Positions 1-10,600 of a stretch of DNA of 64,000 bases are shown in pieces. The stretch is from Micropterix aruncella. Lineage: Eukaryota > Arthropoda > Insecta > Lepidoptera > Micropterigidae. The first letter of the stretch is position 1. Each line of letters opens with the position of its first letter. The stretch spans positions 1,162,561 through 1,226,560 of the forward strand of contig OX155973.1 of assembly GCA_944548615.1 (NCBI GenBank), written 5' to 3'. The notes beneath the pieces are model-generated. The model made no database searches, had not been told where the DNA came from, and worked only from the letters and a program-made list of their open reading frames with translations. The position numbers and the translations under genes were made by a program.

Positions 1-663
1 CTAATGTACAGCCTCTGTAAGTAGGCTCAACATGTAAAAGTGTTGCCTTTCATTTAATTAATTGAAAGCTCTTTCGTTATAAATAGTTTCTTCTCCCTTT
101 TTAAACATAGAGTAAATAATTAAAACAGACCTTTTTGAAAGAAAAAAAAAACAATTATCCGAATGGGATCCGGTCACTATTGATTCGGTTAATTGGAGTT
201 CTACTGTATATTATTATTTTATACCGTATAGGCGTGTTTGGAGCGCTATCTGCAGTGCGCCGGCTACACTTTTATGCAACGACAGTCACCATATTAAGCC
301 TAAAAAGATTCAACAATTTTTGGAACTAAGAGTGCCATCTACATGTTGTGCTTTTTAGTAAAATCTTGGTTGCCAAATCGTAGTATTACATTGAGCAGTC
401 TAATACGCTATATAATCAAGGATAATGATAATGAATGATGGCGGTGAAACTCGTTTTGTTTCGTTTTTTAGAGCCTGTGCCATTTTATATTGATGAAGTA
501 CAATTTTACATACAATTATATTAAGTTTAATTCGAAATTTGATCGCGGAGATTCATTGATCTTCCATTTATAATCTTAGAGCTTAACTATCGTCGATCTA
601 TATGTCAGACCTCATACGTAGAAAAAAAACGAATTTGCACACCCCCCCCCCCTCCCCTTCTTT
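1..663. other. No gene recognised
   Basis: AT-rich sequence with a short C run near 643-658. The small open frame at 135-329 has no recognisable domain and no splice context, so I do not call it. Confidence 0.5.
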
Positions 664-1527
664 GTATCAATACCCCTTGCACAGCTAGACATTCTAGCTG
701 GCAAGGTGGCCTTAGATCAAGACATTACACTTACCGCCATGACAAATTCCTTGCTGTTATTCGCGAGGTAATTAGCATCTCAGTGGCTCGAGCCAACAAG
801 GGTTTGACAGTACCCTCCGAACTCCCAATACAGTTTGTGCGGGATGGCTATAAAGACAGATTCTGGAGGTCGATTCGGTCTCTAAGCAGTATAAACTCCC
901 TAAAAGTCTCCGATGCACAGCCCTCCGTCCAGATATAACTCTTTACTCTCTATTTTGGAGGATGGCCCCTATCGTAGAATTAACTGTTTCATGGGAATCA
1001 AATATCCCAAAAGACCAGTACAATCTCGCAAATGCCGTCACCCGGAACGGCCTCACTGTTCACCTTCACGCGGTGGTGAACAGTGAAGTTGGCGCTCGTG
1101 GCCTGCCAGCTAAATCTCTGTTACCCCTCTTAAGATCTTGGTCTCTCCATGGAAAATAATCAACCCCTTCCTAGAGAAAATATCTAAAAGCCGCGATTTC
1201 CACATCTCAAATTCAATGGCTTCGAAGGGAGAGGCCTGCCAGCTAAATCTCTATTTCACCTCTTTAAGATCTTGGTCTTTCCAGAAAAATAATCAACTCT
1301 TTCCTAGAAAAAATATCTAAAACTGCGATTGCGCGTCTCAAAATTCTATGGCTTCGAAGGGGGAGTGAATGAGTGGTAAGTTGAACGCTCGCATATGGCA
1401 AGACAGCTGTCCTAAACCTACCACAGCCGGTCGTTAGTCCGGAACCTACCGCTCACCAATATTATGATGGGCCCGACTCCGGTCGTTGAATTCCATGGCA
1501 GCTCCGTTTGTATTTTATTTATTATTT
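664..1527 (+). mobile_element. RLE non-LTR retrotransposon, copy 1 (3' end only)
   Basis: A 5'-truncated copy of the element that is longest at 23925-27430. It starts at the CCHC zinc-knuckle region, runs through the endonuclease (PDI...VELTV motifs, in broken frames) and the 3' UTR, and ends in a T-rich tail after the shared terminus CAGCTCCGTTTGTA. The coding part has small deletions and frameshifts. It carries an internal tandem duplication of about 130 bp (about 1100-1230 and 1231-1370) that covers the end of the reading frame and is absent from the other copies. Confidence 0.85.
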
Positions 1528-2456
1528 CATTGTTATTAGTGTAAAATCGAGCTCTGAGCGATTCTGATCATGTCCCGAGGGCTCCAGTTACTTAATCTTA
1601 ATAAATAATAATAAAATAAAATAATAATAATAAAATAATGAGCTAATGATTTTATCCGATGGATACATCTTAAGTGCTTAGTAATGATTCACCGCAAACA
1701 ACAAACTTCTTGACAGTTTAATCGTAAGTACAGTCAACTAAAATTTTATTTTAAATTGTGTCCCATTTACACAATTAAGAAAAACTTAATAATGTCATTC
1801 AGTTTTCTCCATGGCCTAGAAAGGTAGCTTGTTGGTTTGTACGAGGTCTCACATATAGAACGACGATATGTACTCTTTGACTATTTATTATAGAGTTTCA
1901 CCCATCCAGAGTAATACCCAAACCATTTTAGAACTATTTTTTTTTACACTTAAGAAAGCATATGTATTTAGTTCGTAATCTAGACCTAGTGTATATATAC
2001 ATTTAATGTCTTACAGCTAAAATGCTAAGATTTAATAAATATCTTAAGACTGATGGAACATCTTTAAAAGACTTTAACCCTTATGCTTAGTGGATAGATT
2101 TTTGCTAACTTCTGCATAATAAGTTACTGTTGTATAATCACTGCACTGTTTTTTTTTTAAAGTATAGATACGGTGCCGATGTATTTTACCACAACTGTTT
2201 CGCTTTTCGCACGACGTGTACCTATCACATTTTTTGTTTTCTTTTTATTTTGTTCTTGTGATACCAGATATGTTACAATTAATATATTTGATCTAAATGT
2301 ATTTAGCCTTATATATCGACTCGAAACAAACAATAAAAGTTGTTTTACACATTTATAATTCTGATGTGTTATTTGCTTCCCTAAAGGTGTCTGTCTGCTC
2401 ACAAGGCAGGGGCTATTGAAACTTAAAAAATCAGAGTCGTCACCCAAGACTTTCCT
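1528..2456. other. No gene recognised
   Basis: AT-rich sequence between two repeats. It begins with a simple run of TAATAA/AAATA units (about 1600-1640). Nothing with coding character was seen on either strand. Confidence 0.5.
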
Positions 2457-2459
2457 GGT

Positions 2460-3270
2460 AGCGTATTTCCGTTTGCGTGTTCAGTACTGCCTCGAAACGC
2501 GCACGGGTTTGATATGTTAACTCCCTTTACAAAGTCGTGCTCAAATGAAGGCACGAGTCCTCCAATCGCGCACGGTTTTGCAAAGGGCATGCACCCTGAT
2601 AGGCTTATTTATTTCCGTGTTTAACAGGCGACAGTACTTGCCTTGACACGCACGGAGTCCATGTTTGGTTGAGGGCATTTTATAAGAGGTGTTAGATGAA
2701 TAGGCAAGAAAACTCAAACAACAAAATTTACAGTAAAGATGTAAGGCAATCACCGTTCCTACGTTAATAATAATGTAGTTTTATAAAATCAATGTTTTTT
2801 GGCAGGAGGCTTATTATCATCAATATCTGATGCAATAAATGAAAGTATTCCTTCACAAGATAAACAGCATCGAATTTTACATTGGTAATTATCATCGTCT
2901 CCATATTATTTAACGACTTCAAAATTGCCCACAATACCACTAAGTACGTTCTTTAAACGTTCCATACTAATCGAAAACAGTCTATAAACATAACCTCAAA
3001 ATGTTACACTAATCTCAAACACGAGACTCGAGTAGTGAAGTTTGCGCGCGAACTTCATGCGTCATTTGTAATTGGAGAACAATTGCTTTTTCGTCTTGAA
3101 TTCAACACGTGTTTGGAAGAAAATTTCGGTTGCAAACCCGTACGCGATTGGAGGACTCGTGCCTTCATTTGATCACGAATTTGGAAAGGGAGTTAACATA
3201 TCAAACCTGTGCGCGTTTCGAGGCAGTATTTCCTTCTATTGAACACACAAATGGAAATACGCTTCCCGTC
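2460..3270. mobile_element. Inverted-repeat element (unclassified MITE-like)
   Basis: Two arms of about 130-140 bp, 2460-2588 and 3128-3270, are inverted copies of each other with scattered mismatches. Both contain the segment that reads TGATATGTTAACTCCCTTT and GGCACGAGTCCTCCAATCGC in the left-arm orientation. The 540-bp centre is AT-rich and has no open frame. The architecture suggests a non-autonomous DNA transposon or fold-back element. I could not define clean ends or a target duplication. Confidence 0.55.
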
Positions 3271-3404
3271 ACATGCAATCAACAAATGCATTGATTTCCA
3301 GTGAAATACACTGACACAATTCAGCTATTATTTTACTCGTGCAGCGATGAATCAGCACGATGAAACAATACTTTTACTCGGAATATTTTGGATTGCATCA
3401 TTTC

Positions 3405-3680
3405 CCGGCCTATATAAACCGGCGAAAATGCAACCAAAGTATCACTCCTGGAGTGATCACCTCTCGCGAGGTCGCTCAACGAGTCCGGCTCCTTGGTTTC
3501 CTTTTCCGCCTTTTTCTGATCGAGAAGCATCAGTCTGCATCCCCAGACTCGAGCCGTGCCCAGTACGAGATACTAGGAGCACAAGTAAAATCCTTATCCT
3601 CACATCCTCGTAAATTCGTTCATTCCGCAAGTCACTTCATCCACGTCAATATTACCTATTCGGGAAGCGTTACAACTGGC
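3405..3680 (+). promoter_or_regulatory. Possible LTR-like promoter segment
   Basis: A TATATAAA box at about 3412 is followed by GC-richer sequence. The segment then reads TTACAACTGGC near 3669, which resembles the LTR end plus primer-binding start of many insect Gypsy-type elements. There is no second LTR and no gag or pol nearby, so at most this is a decayed solo LTR. The overlapping 211-codon open frame (3360-3995) has no recognisable domain. Confidence 0.2.
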
Positions 3681-4407
3681 AATATCGAACTCAATCAATT
3701 CAATAAATACCTTCTGATTCACTCAAAATCGCCTTTTAATACGGAGATAACCCGCAAGTTGACACCACCACCTCACACCAGTGTCGTAGCTAGGGTAATT
3801 TGCGCCCGGAGACAAGACAATATCTGCGCCCCTTCTCGTATCGAGAGTCTGGAGACGGACTGGGGCCAAAAAAAATATTTTTTTTTCAGTTTATATTATG
3901 GACTGAATACGCTAAGATTTTTAATTTTTCGTTTTACAGCTCACGTTTTAAAATACATTCATTTTTATAAAATTAAAATACAAAAGTTAGTTTAAATCGA
4001 TCCTCATTTTGGCGCCCCCTAAGCTGTGGCGCCCAGGGACATATGTACCCCCCTGCCCCCCCCTAGCTACGCCTCTGCCTCACACCGCACAACCTGGAGT
4101 CTAGTGAGGGGTGGTCCCTCACATAGCCAAGGACTGTTTCATCTGAGCATTCCCCCCCCTTGCCCCCCCCCCCCCATCCCTCCCCATAAAGTGAATCTGT
4201 TTTCGTCTGAAACTTTCTAGATCAGCGTTTCTCAAAGTGGGGTTCGCAAGTTGATCGTCGGGGGTTCGCGATAAGATCGCAACAAGCGACTGACTGGCTG
4301 GCAACACACATGGTGGTGCGACAGGAATTATTCAAGCTTATCAAGCTTATTTTAAAAAGATGCTTTAATTGCGTTTTGCGCAGCAGGACAGGAAGAATAC
4401 TCCAAGC

Positions 4408-4580
4408 TATCATGTAAAACGGTGAATTACCTTTTACCCTTCGTGACAACTACTTTTGTGAGAGTGGGTTTTCACACCTGGGTATGTATGATAAAAACGA
4501 AATTCAGAAATCCTTTTGATACTGAATCAAAATTGCTCCTAAAAAAGACTCAATTTGCGACAAGAAGCAAACCTAACAAT
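4408..4580 (+). pseudogene. hAT transposase C-terminal fragment
   Basis: A frame reading LLPFVTTTFVRVGF...IKTKFRN matches the end of ZBED/Charlie-like hAT transposases, where the family usually has a YLCE-GFS-L motif followed by an IKTKxRN-type run. Here the cysteine/glutamate part is degraded and the frame closes early. It lies inside the hAT element whose ends are seen at 4223 and 5545. It is not functional. Confidence 0.55.
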
Positions 4581-5070
4581 CACATTAATTATTGAGCAAT
4601 TTTATTGCTTTTTTAAATTTATTTTTATTTATTAAAGATAAAGCACGAAATATAATTTCCTGCAGCATTACAAAAAAAATTGTGTTTGGACCAGTAGCGA
4701 AAAATAGAGCACACTGCAGCATCTTGGCCACTACGTCAACACCGCCTAACTAGGCCTAGGCCTGTACTAAGGCAGGTGTACCAGGAAATATTTTACCTGT
4801 GCACACAAAAAAATAACAAAAATTCTAAATTATGTCTTTGTCATAAACATCTTAAATTAATTCATCAAAAAGTATTTGAAATTATAATCATAAAATTATC
4901 AAGTAAATAAATAAAAATCGATATCATAATAATAGTAAATAGATAGATGGATACCTACTCAGTAAAATAAAAAAAAACGAATAAAAATAAAAATCTTATT
5001 AGACAGTCAAATAATTTGTGGCTCTTTTCACGACCTTCATTTATTAGCCACATATGGCTCTGCTTCTTAA

Positions 5071-5314
5071 CCCTTTAAGCCCCGCGACTTCGATATCGAA
5101 GTCAACTGAAAGCGTCCAGGAAAAGTGATTTGATTGGGTCTTTCGTGTCATTCCGTATGCAGTTGTATTTTATTTAAATGCACGATGATACAAATATCAT
5201 TGTGTATTTACATAAAATACAACTGCATACGGAATGACACGAAACACCCAATCAAATCACTTTTCCTGGACGCTTTCAGTTGACTTCGATATCGAAGTCG
5301 CGGGGCTTGAAGGG
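5071..5314. mobile_element. Palindromic piggyBac-like MITE with TTAA duplication
   Basis: A 244-bp near-perfect hairpin with arms of about 110 bp. The ends read CCCTT(T/C)AAGCCCCGCGAC and both sides carry TTAA (5067-5070 and 5315-5318). The TTAA target and CCC-type terminus point to piggyBac mobilisation. It is nested within the hAT element, so it is younger than it. Few mismatches between the arms suggest a fairly recent arrival. Confidence 0.8.
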
Positions 5315-5545
5315 TTAAAGGAATCTTTAGTCTGAATTGTTTTAATTTCATCTTCTAATAGGTTATATGCCCTGGGGCGCAAAACAGTAAAATGCCTTTG
5401 ACCAAAAGAGGTCATCATTCTCTCTCTCAAATCCAATACTTTATGACTGTATTTTCTGTTATTTAAATAAAAACCCTTACTATCTGCTATAGCTAGATTT
5501 TTTAAAAGGGGTTTTTAAAAGGGGATATAAGATTGAGAAACCCTG

Positions 5546-5800
5546 CTCTAGATAAAGCAGGATGGGAATCCACGGAAGAGAAGTAGAATATCGGAAAAAG
5601 AAGAATATTTTCGTCCGAAACTTCTTACATTCTGAGTACAGAAGTATCTATTCTAGCTCTCGAAACACTCTAGATAATGCGGGACAGGAACTTACGGAAG
5701 AAAAACATTTTCGTCAGAAACTTTATACATCCTGAGTACTTAGTTATCTATTAATTAATACACTCTACATAAGGCAGGATAGGAGCCCTGGGAAGAAGTA
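5546..5800. repeat. Imperfect tandem repeat, ~100-120 bp unit
   Basis: Units begin with CTCTA-ATAA-GC-GGA, followed by GGAA...TTTTCGTC-GAAACTT...CTGAGTAC, at about 5546, 5670 and 5761. A partial unit also lies at 4190-4222, left of the hAT element, so the hAT inserted into this array. Confidence 0.65.
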
Positions 5801-6270
5801 AATAAAATAAAAATAAAATACAAACGGAGCTGCCATGGAATTCACTGACCGAAGTCGGGCCCATCATATAGTGTTATTACACTTCTGGGGGGTGAGCAGT
5901 GGATTCCGGAATAACGACCGGCTGTGGTAGGTTTAGGACAGCTGTCTTGCCACATGGGAGCGTTCACCTTACCACCCATTTACTCCCCCTTCGAAACCAT
6001 AGAATTTGAGATGCGGAAATCGCAGTTTTAGATAATTTTTCTAAGGAGTTGATTATTTTCCTGGAGAGACCAAGATCTTTAAAAAGGTGAAACAGAGATT
6101 TAGCTGGCAGGCCACGAGCGCCAACTTCCACCGCGTGAAGGTGAACAGTGAAGCCGTTCCGGGTGACGGCATTTGCGAGGTTATGGTATTTATTTAATTT
6201 GTACTCGTGGTCTTTTGGGATATTTGATTCCCGCGGAACAGTTAATTCTACGATAAGGGCCATCTTCCGA
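5797..6270 (-). mobile_element. RLE retrotransposon, copy 2a (3' end, minus)
   Basis: Shared 3' terminus at the left, preceded by an AAATAAAATA-type tail on the plus strand. It covers the 3' UTR and the last 99 codons of the endonuclease frame (5964-6263), then breaks at the VELTV region. Copy 2b starts 8 bp further on in the opposite orientation. Confidence 0.85.
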
Positions 6271-6278
6271 GCAGTATA

Positions 6279-6538
6279 AGCAGTATAAATTCCCTGAAAG
6301 TCTCGGATGCACAGCCCTGCGTCCAGATATAACTCTTTACTCTCTATCTCGGAAGATGGTCCTTATCGTAGAATTAACTGTTCCATGGGAATCAAATATC
6401 CCAAAAGACCACGAGTACAAATTAAATAAATACCATGACCTCGCAAATGCCGTTACCCGGAACGGCTTCACTGTTCACCTTCATGCGGTAGAAGTAGGCG
6501 CTCGTGGCCTGCCAGTTAAATCTTTGTTTCACCTTTTC
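6279..6538 (+). mobile_element. RLE retrotransposon, copy 2b (internal piece, plus)
   Basis: Starts at the AGCAGTATAAATTCCC part of the endonuclease coding region and continues open to position 6538, where it jumps into unrelated repeat sequence. With copy 2a it forms a head-to-head inverted pair joined by a repeated GCAGTATA. Confidence 0.85.
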
Positions 6539-6720
6539 ACGCCGCACGGTGCGCAGATCGTCCAGGAGCGCCAGAAGGTTGATTCCCAGGCTCGGATTTC
6601 ATGCGTGGAGGCCGTCGGATAGGTGTTGACCCGTGAGTGTGACCAACCCTGAACAGAATGGGTCTTCGTGGCCAACTCAGCAAGGGCCCATTAACTCCCA
6701 TTATAAGCAGGTGGAATACT
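6539..6720 (+). repeat. Dispersed repeat family Y, fragment
   Basis: Shares GTCGGATAGGTGTTGACCCG and the following ~90 bp with the array near 60020-60140. The family also occurs at 21225-21460, 45650-45957 and 59382-60410. It is unclassified and could be a retroelement 3' UTR. Confidence 0.6.
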
Positions 6721-6957
6721 AGCAGACTTTCCTTGGTATGGTTCAAACCAATCTATATAGCCATATTTAGAAGCACCAACCCATAATTTGTATCCGCAAC
6801 GAATGGGTTTGCCTCTTATAAACTGTTTACAGGAATGACCACCATAATAGGGTATCATTGCTTCATCCAAGCTACGTGTTTCTTCCATTGGTGAATATTT
6901 CATGAAGTTATGGCTCAACAGATCAAATATCCTGTTTTGTCTGAGAGTTAACATCAA
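6698..6957 (-). pseudogene. piggyBac-type transposase fragment
   Basis: The translated segment contains SLDEAMIPYYGGHSCKQFI and KPIRCGYKLWV, then a GYI..F..YQGK stretch. These are the conserved DE-M-P--G----KQ--- and KP---G-K blocks of the piggyBac (DDE_Tnp_1_7) catalytic core. It covers only about 85 residues of a normal 550-600. It ends at the junction with repeat family Y. No TTAA-flanked ends were found, so it is a fossil. Confidence 0.75.
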
Positions 6958-7610
6958 AGCAGCGGATTTTACTACTGGCCTTTATAAAGGTCACTGATTT
7001 CTCAGATCAAATACAGACACATAAATAAAAGTAAATCATAAAACTGTATTTGTGTGTTAAGAGCATCAATTGATTCTAAGAAATAACTGAACAGAACCAT
7101 AAATAACATGCAATAAGTTTTTAAAAACTTACCTCTTTGAAGTCATTGTTGACGAAAATTTTATCCATAAATTTTAAAGTGGAACACAAGTCCATAAACG
7201 ATGATATTTTAAAACAAGGAGCATACACCCGTTCTGTAATCATTCATTTGAAGACTGAACTCAAAATAATAAATGTAGTTGCGCAGAGTACCCTACTTTA
7301 AAAATGTGGGTAGGTAGACTTCATTTAATTGGGTGTTATAAAGGCCGGTAGTAATATTCGGGTTAATATTGTTTAGCTTTACAAGATCTGATCTGGACGT
7401 ATCAACAAAGCTGCCTGTCCAGAATAAATAATAATAATAATAATAATAAAAAAATAAAAAATATATTTACTGTTACTAAGCAGGTCCTACGCATTCGATT
7501 AACTCTTACGGTTCTTTACAAAGTTTAAAATATTTTAAATTACGAATTTACAAAATATAGTTTGGTTTTTAAAATTTACTCTAGGTCAATTGCAGCAACA
7601 ATTAACTTTT
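6958..7610. other. Spacer; possible LINE tail
   Basis: AT-rich with no gene. Around 7350-7470 a short non-repetitive stretch ends in (AATAATA)n, as in the 3' tails of non-LTR elements, but no coding part is attached. Confidence 0.4.
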
Positions 7611-10600
7611 TTACATGAAATATTTCCGGGTTGTGTCGTCGCGAACATTTCGGGCCGCCATCGGAAACGACACGTTCCGAGGGGGAACGTTCACCGGTCC
7701 CCTGTCGACTTCGATTTCTGAAACGTAAATAAAGCAATATTTTAGTGTCTCATTCGAGAAACCCGAGAGTCGCATCACAAATTACTCACCCGAGGCTTCC
7801 TCCGGCAACAGATCGTTCCTCTTTATCGATAAATTGTGGAGTACCACCACGGCCGCTATTATTTTTGATGCCTTTATTGGTTCGTAATGCAGGATCCGAT
7901 GTTTAAGGAGACATTGAAATCTCGTCTTCAAGATGCTGAAACAATTTTCAATTACGACCGTCGTCACCGAATGGGCTATGTTGTACCTCCATTCGGGGCT
8001 ATCGGTCACCGGATCCGCATGCGGGGTCATCAGCCATGGCAACGGAGCATACTCAGAATCTCCTATAAATAAAATTGCATTCCTTCATTATTATTAAAGT
8101 AAAAATTAGTTGACTATTTGGGGATAATGTATACATGTATACATACTAACCTAAAAGCCATTCATTGTTAGCTGTCCCATTCACGTATCTGGCATCCAGA
8201 AATCCGCTCAGATCTGACCCTTGCAAGACTTCAGAATCATGGGTGGAGCCAGGAAACTTTGCATTTACATGGATTATCTCCATTGAAGCATTACACACCT
8301 TGAAAATAATAAAATTATATTCTTATTGCTACAAATATGAGGGTAGATTGAAAAGTTTCCGGAATGGGCAAGAAAACGCAGTAATTAAACAGGTTTTTGT
8401 TTTTATTTTTCAACATATACCCATTCCAGGGCGTTACACTTTTCCCAACAGTACTTAAACTTCTTAAGCTCTCAGAATAATACGATTTCGGGAACTCTGC
8501 AAAATAGGCATTCGTGGCAGCGATAACCTCATCTATACTAATATTATAAAGAGGTAAAGTTTGTGACATTGTAGGAAGTAATCTCTGGATCTACTGAACC
8601 GATTTTGAACATTCTTTTACCAATAGAAAGCCACGATATTTGTGAGTGTCATAGGCTGTATAATAATCCAAAAAATGAAAAGACTTTTTCGTGGTAGCCG
8701 GATTTCCAATGTAAGTCGGAAAAAATGGTCGAACGAAAACGTTTCTAACTAACGCTGCCTTAACGATGAGAGATATATGATTAAGTTCTAGAGAAAAGTT
8801 GTAGAGCTTGACAATGCCTACAAAAAAGTCAGCGACAGCATATGTCTAACTTTTATATTTAAGTCACAAAAAGTAGTTTTTCAAATTAAAAAAATAATTT
8901 AAATCGTTAGGTCATGTTTATTGGTTATATTATCAACAATTATGAATTATTATCAAAATAAGTAAATTTATCGTCTCAAGCATTTAAAACAAAAGACTTT
9001 TCCCTATAACTGCATATAATTTCACTTTTACTGCCTAAATGGTTAAAGAGATGGATAAGACACTCACAAGAAGACACTCACAAATAACGGTAATATAGTC
9101 AAATTGGCATGCAAATACATACATACATATGCAGTAAAAATATAACCCTTCTTTTGGCAGTCAGGAAATAAATCATAGCACTCAGTACTAACCAAACCAC
9201 ACTCATAATTTCATCACAAGTAAAATGTTTTACCGCCCAACGAAGTGGGCACGGGTCAGCTAGTTTGATATAAAGCGCTTCCCTCGAGTGAAGTCTTCAT
9301 GCTTAGGAACAAAAAGAAATCGCACAGGGCCAGGTCTGGAGAGTAGGGGGATGCGGCACCATCTTGTAGCCCAATTTGGCCGTGGCGATTCGAGATGAAT
9401 GGGCCGGAGCATTGTCGTGGTGGTACCACCTTTTGCGCTGCAAACGAGGCTATTTCTCTTTCAATACGCTGTCGAATTGACCCAATAAATCACTAGCATT
9501 ACCTTGTGATCTTTCTTCCCATCTGTAAAAAGTCAATGTGGATCATACCTTGCGAATCTCAAAACAGCAGCCATGACTATTCCAGCCGATGGGACTGTCT
9601 TTGCCTTTTTTGGAGAAGGTTTGCCTGGAGAAGGCCACTGTTTCGACTGCTACTTGGTCTCTGGTGTGTACATGTGGTTCAATGTTTCATCTACGGTTAC
9701 AAATCGGCAAAAAACTCTGTTGGATTACGCTTCAACATGGCCAAACACTCCTTCGAAGTGGTGACATGATTTTGCTTGTTGTCCAGTCAGCAATGGCGGC
9801 ACGACAACTTCCTCATGACCAAATGTTTGTGCGCTATATTTTGTACATGTTTATATGATATACCCGTGGCCTTAACTTTATATTTTGTATTTTGGGCAAT
9901 TTCACTCGACGATCGGCTAACTGGAGATTATGGACTTTTGTCAACTATTTCCTCATTTGTGGCCATTTTTGGACGTCCACTGCGAGGTTCATCCTTGGTG
10001 CTCGTACGGCCACGTTTAAACTCGCTCACCCAGAAACTGAGAGTCAAAAATGAAGGTGTGGAGGTGAGGTGACATCAATTTTTTGCAAAATATCTCAATC
10101 TCCATCGCTATTTCCCATTCACCCAGAAATGTTTAATCACTGCACGAAATTCTATTTCTTCCATTTTTGCAAAGTGCCTGACTTGCTTCACAAAACTGCC
10201 TGGTAAACAAGAACTGAGCGATGTATCTGCCTGAAAATTTGAAAGCTTTCCTATAATAGGTTTGTGTTGCCAACTATCACTACCATTTCGCGATGTGCGC
10301 GCCATCTCTTGCCCATTCCGGAAACTTTTCAATCTATCCTCGTATATTCACAAAATATAAAATATGGTTGTGTCCCAAAATAATACTTACAAATTGACAG
10401 TTGAGACTATAAAAACCTTCTCGATTAAAAAATAGTCGCCCTAGCACATCCTCTGTATCTTTCGGCCGAATAATGGCTATTTGCATACAGTCAATAATAC
10501 CTAAAACTCCAGGAAAGCCCGCTATCCGTGAGAACCTAAAACAATATTAACCCCTCAAATGTGAGGCGTCCCTTAAGGGATGCCTTGGCAAAATGTATAC

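Larger units (their letters stand above)
4223..5545 (+). mobile_element. hAT-type DNA transposon remnant
   Basis: The ends read CAGCGTTTCTCAA on the left and, inverted, CAGGGTTTCTCAA on the right. They are flanked by an 8-bp duplication with one mismatch (TTCTAGAT at 4215-4222, CTCTAGAT at 5546-5553). TIR shape and 8-bp duplication are the hAT signature. It contains the end of a transposase frame (4408-4580) and a nested palindromic MITE (5071-5314). It sits inside a tandem repeat that continues on both sides. Confidence 0.75.

Noticed and set aside
3360..3995. 211-codon plus-strand frame
   Set aside because: No domain, no splice context, and it runs through C-rich low-complexity and LTR-like sequence.
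5071..5314. Large hairpin considered as a terminator or structured RNA
   Set aside because: TTAA duplications and CCC termini identify it as a MITE.
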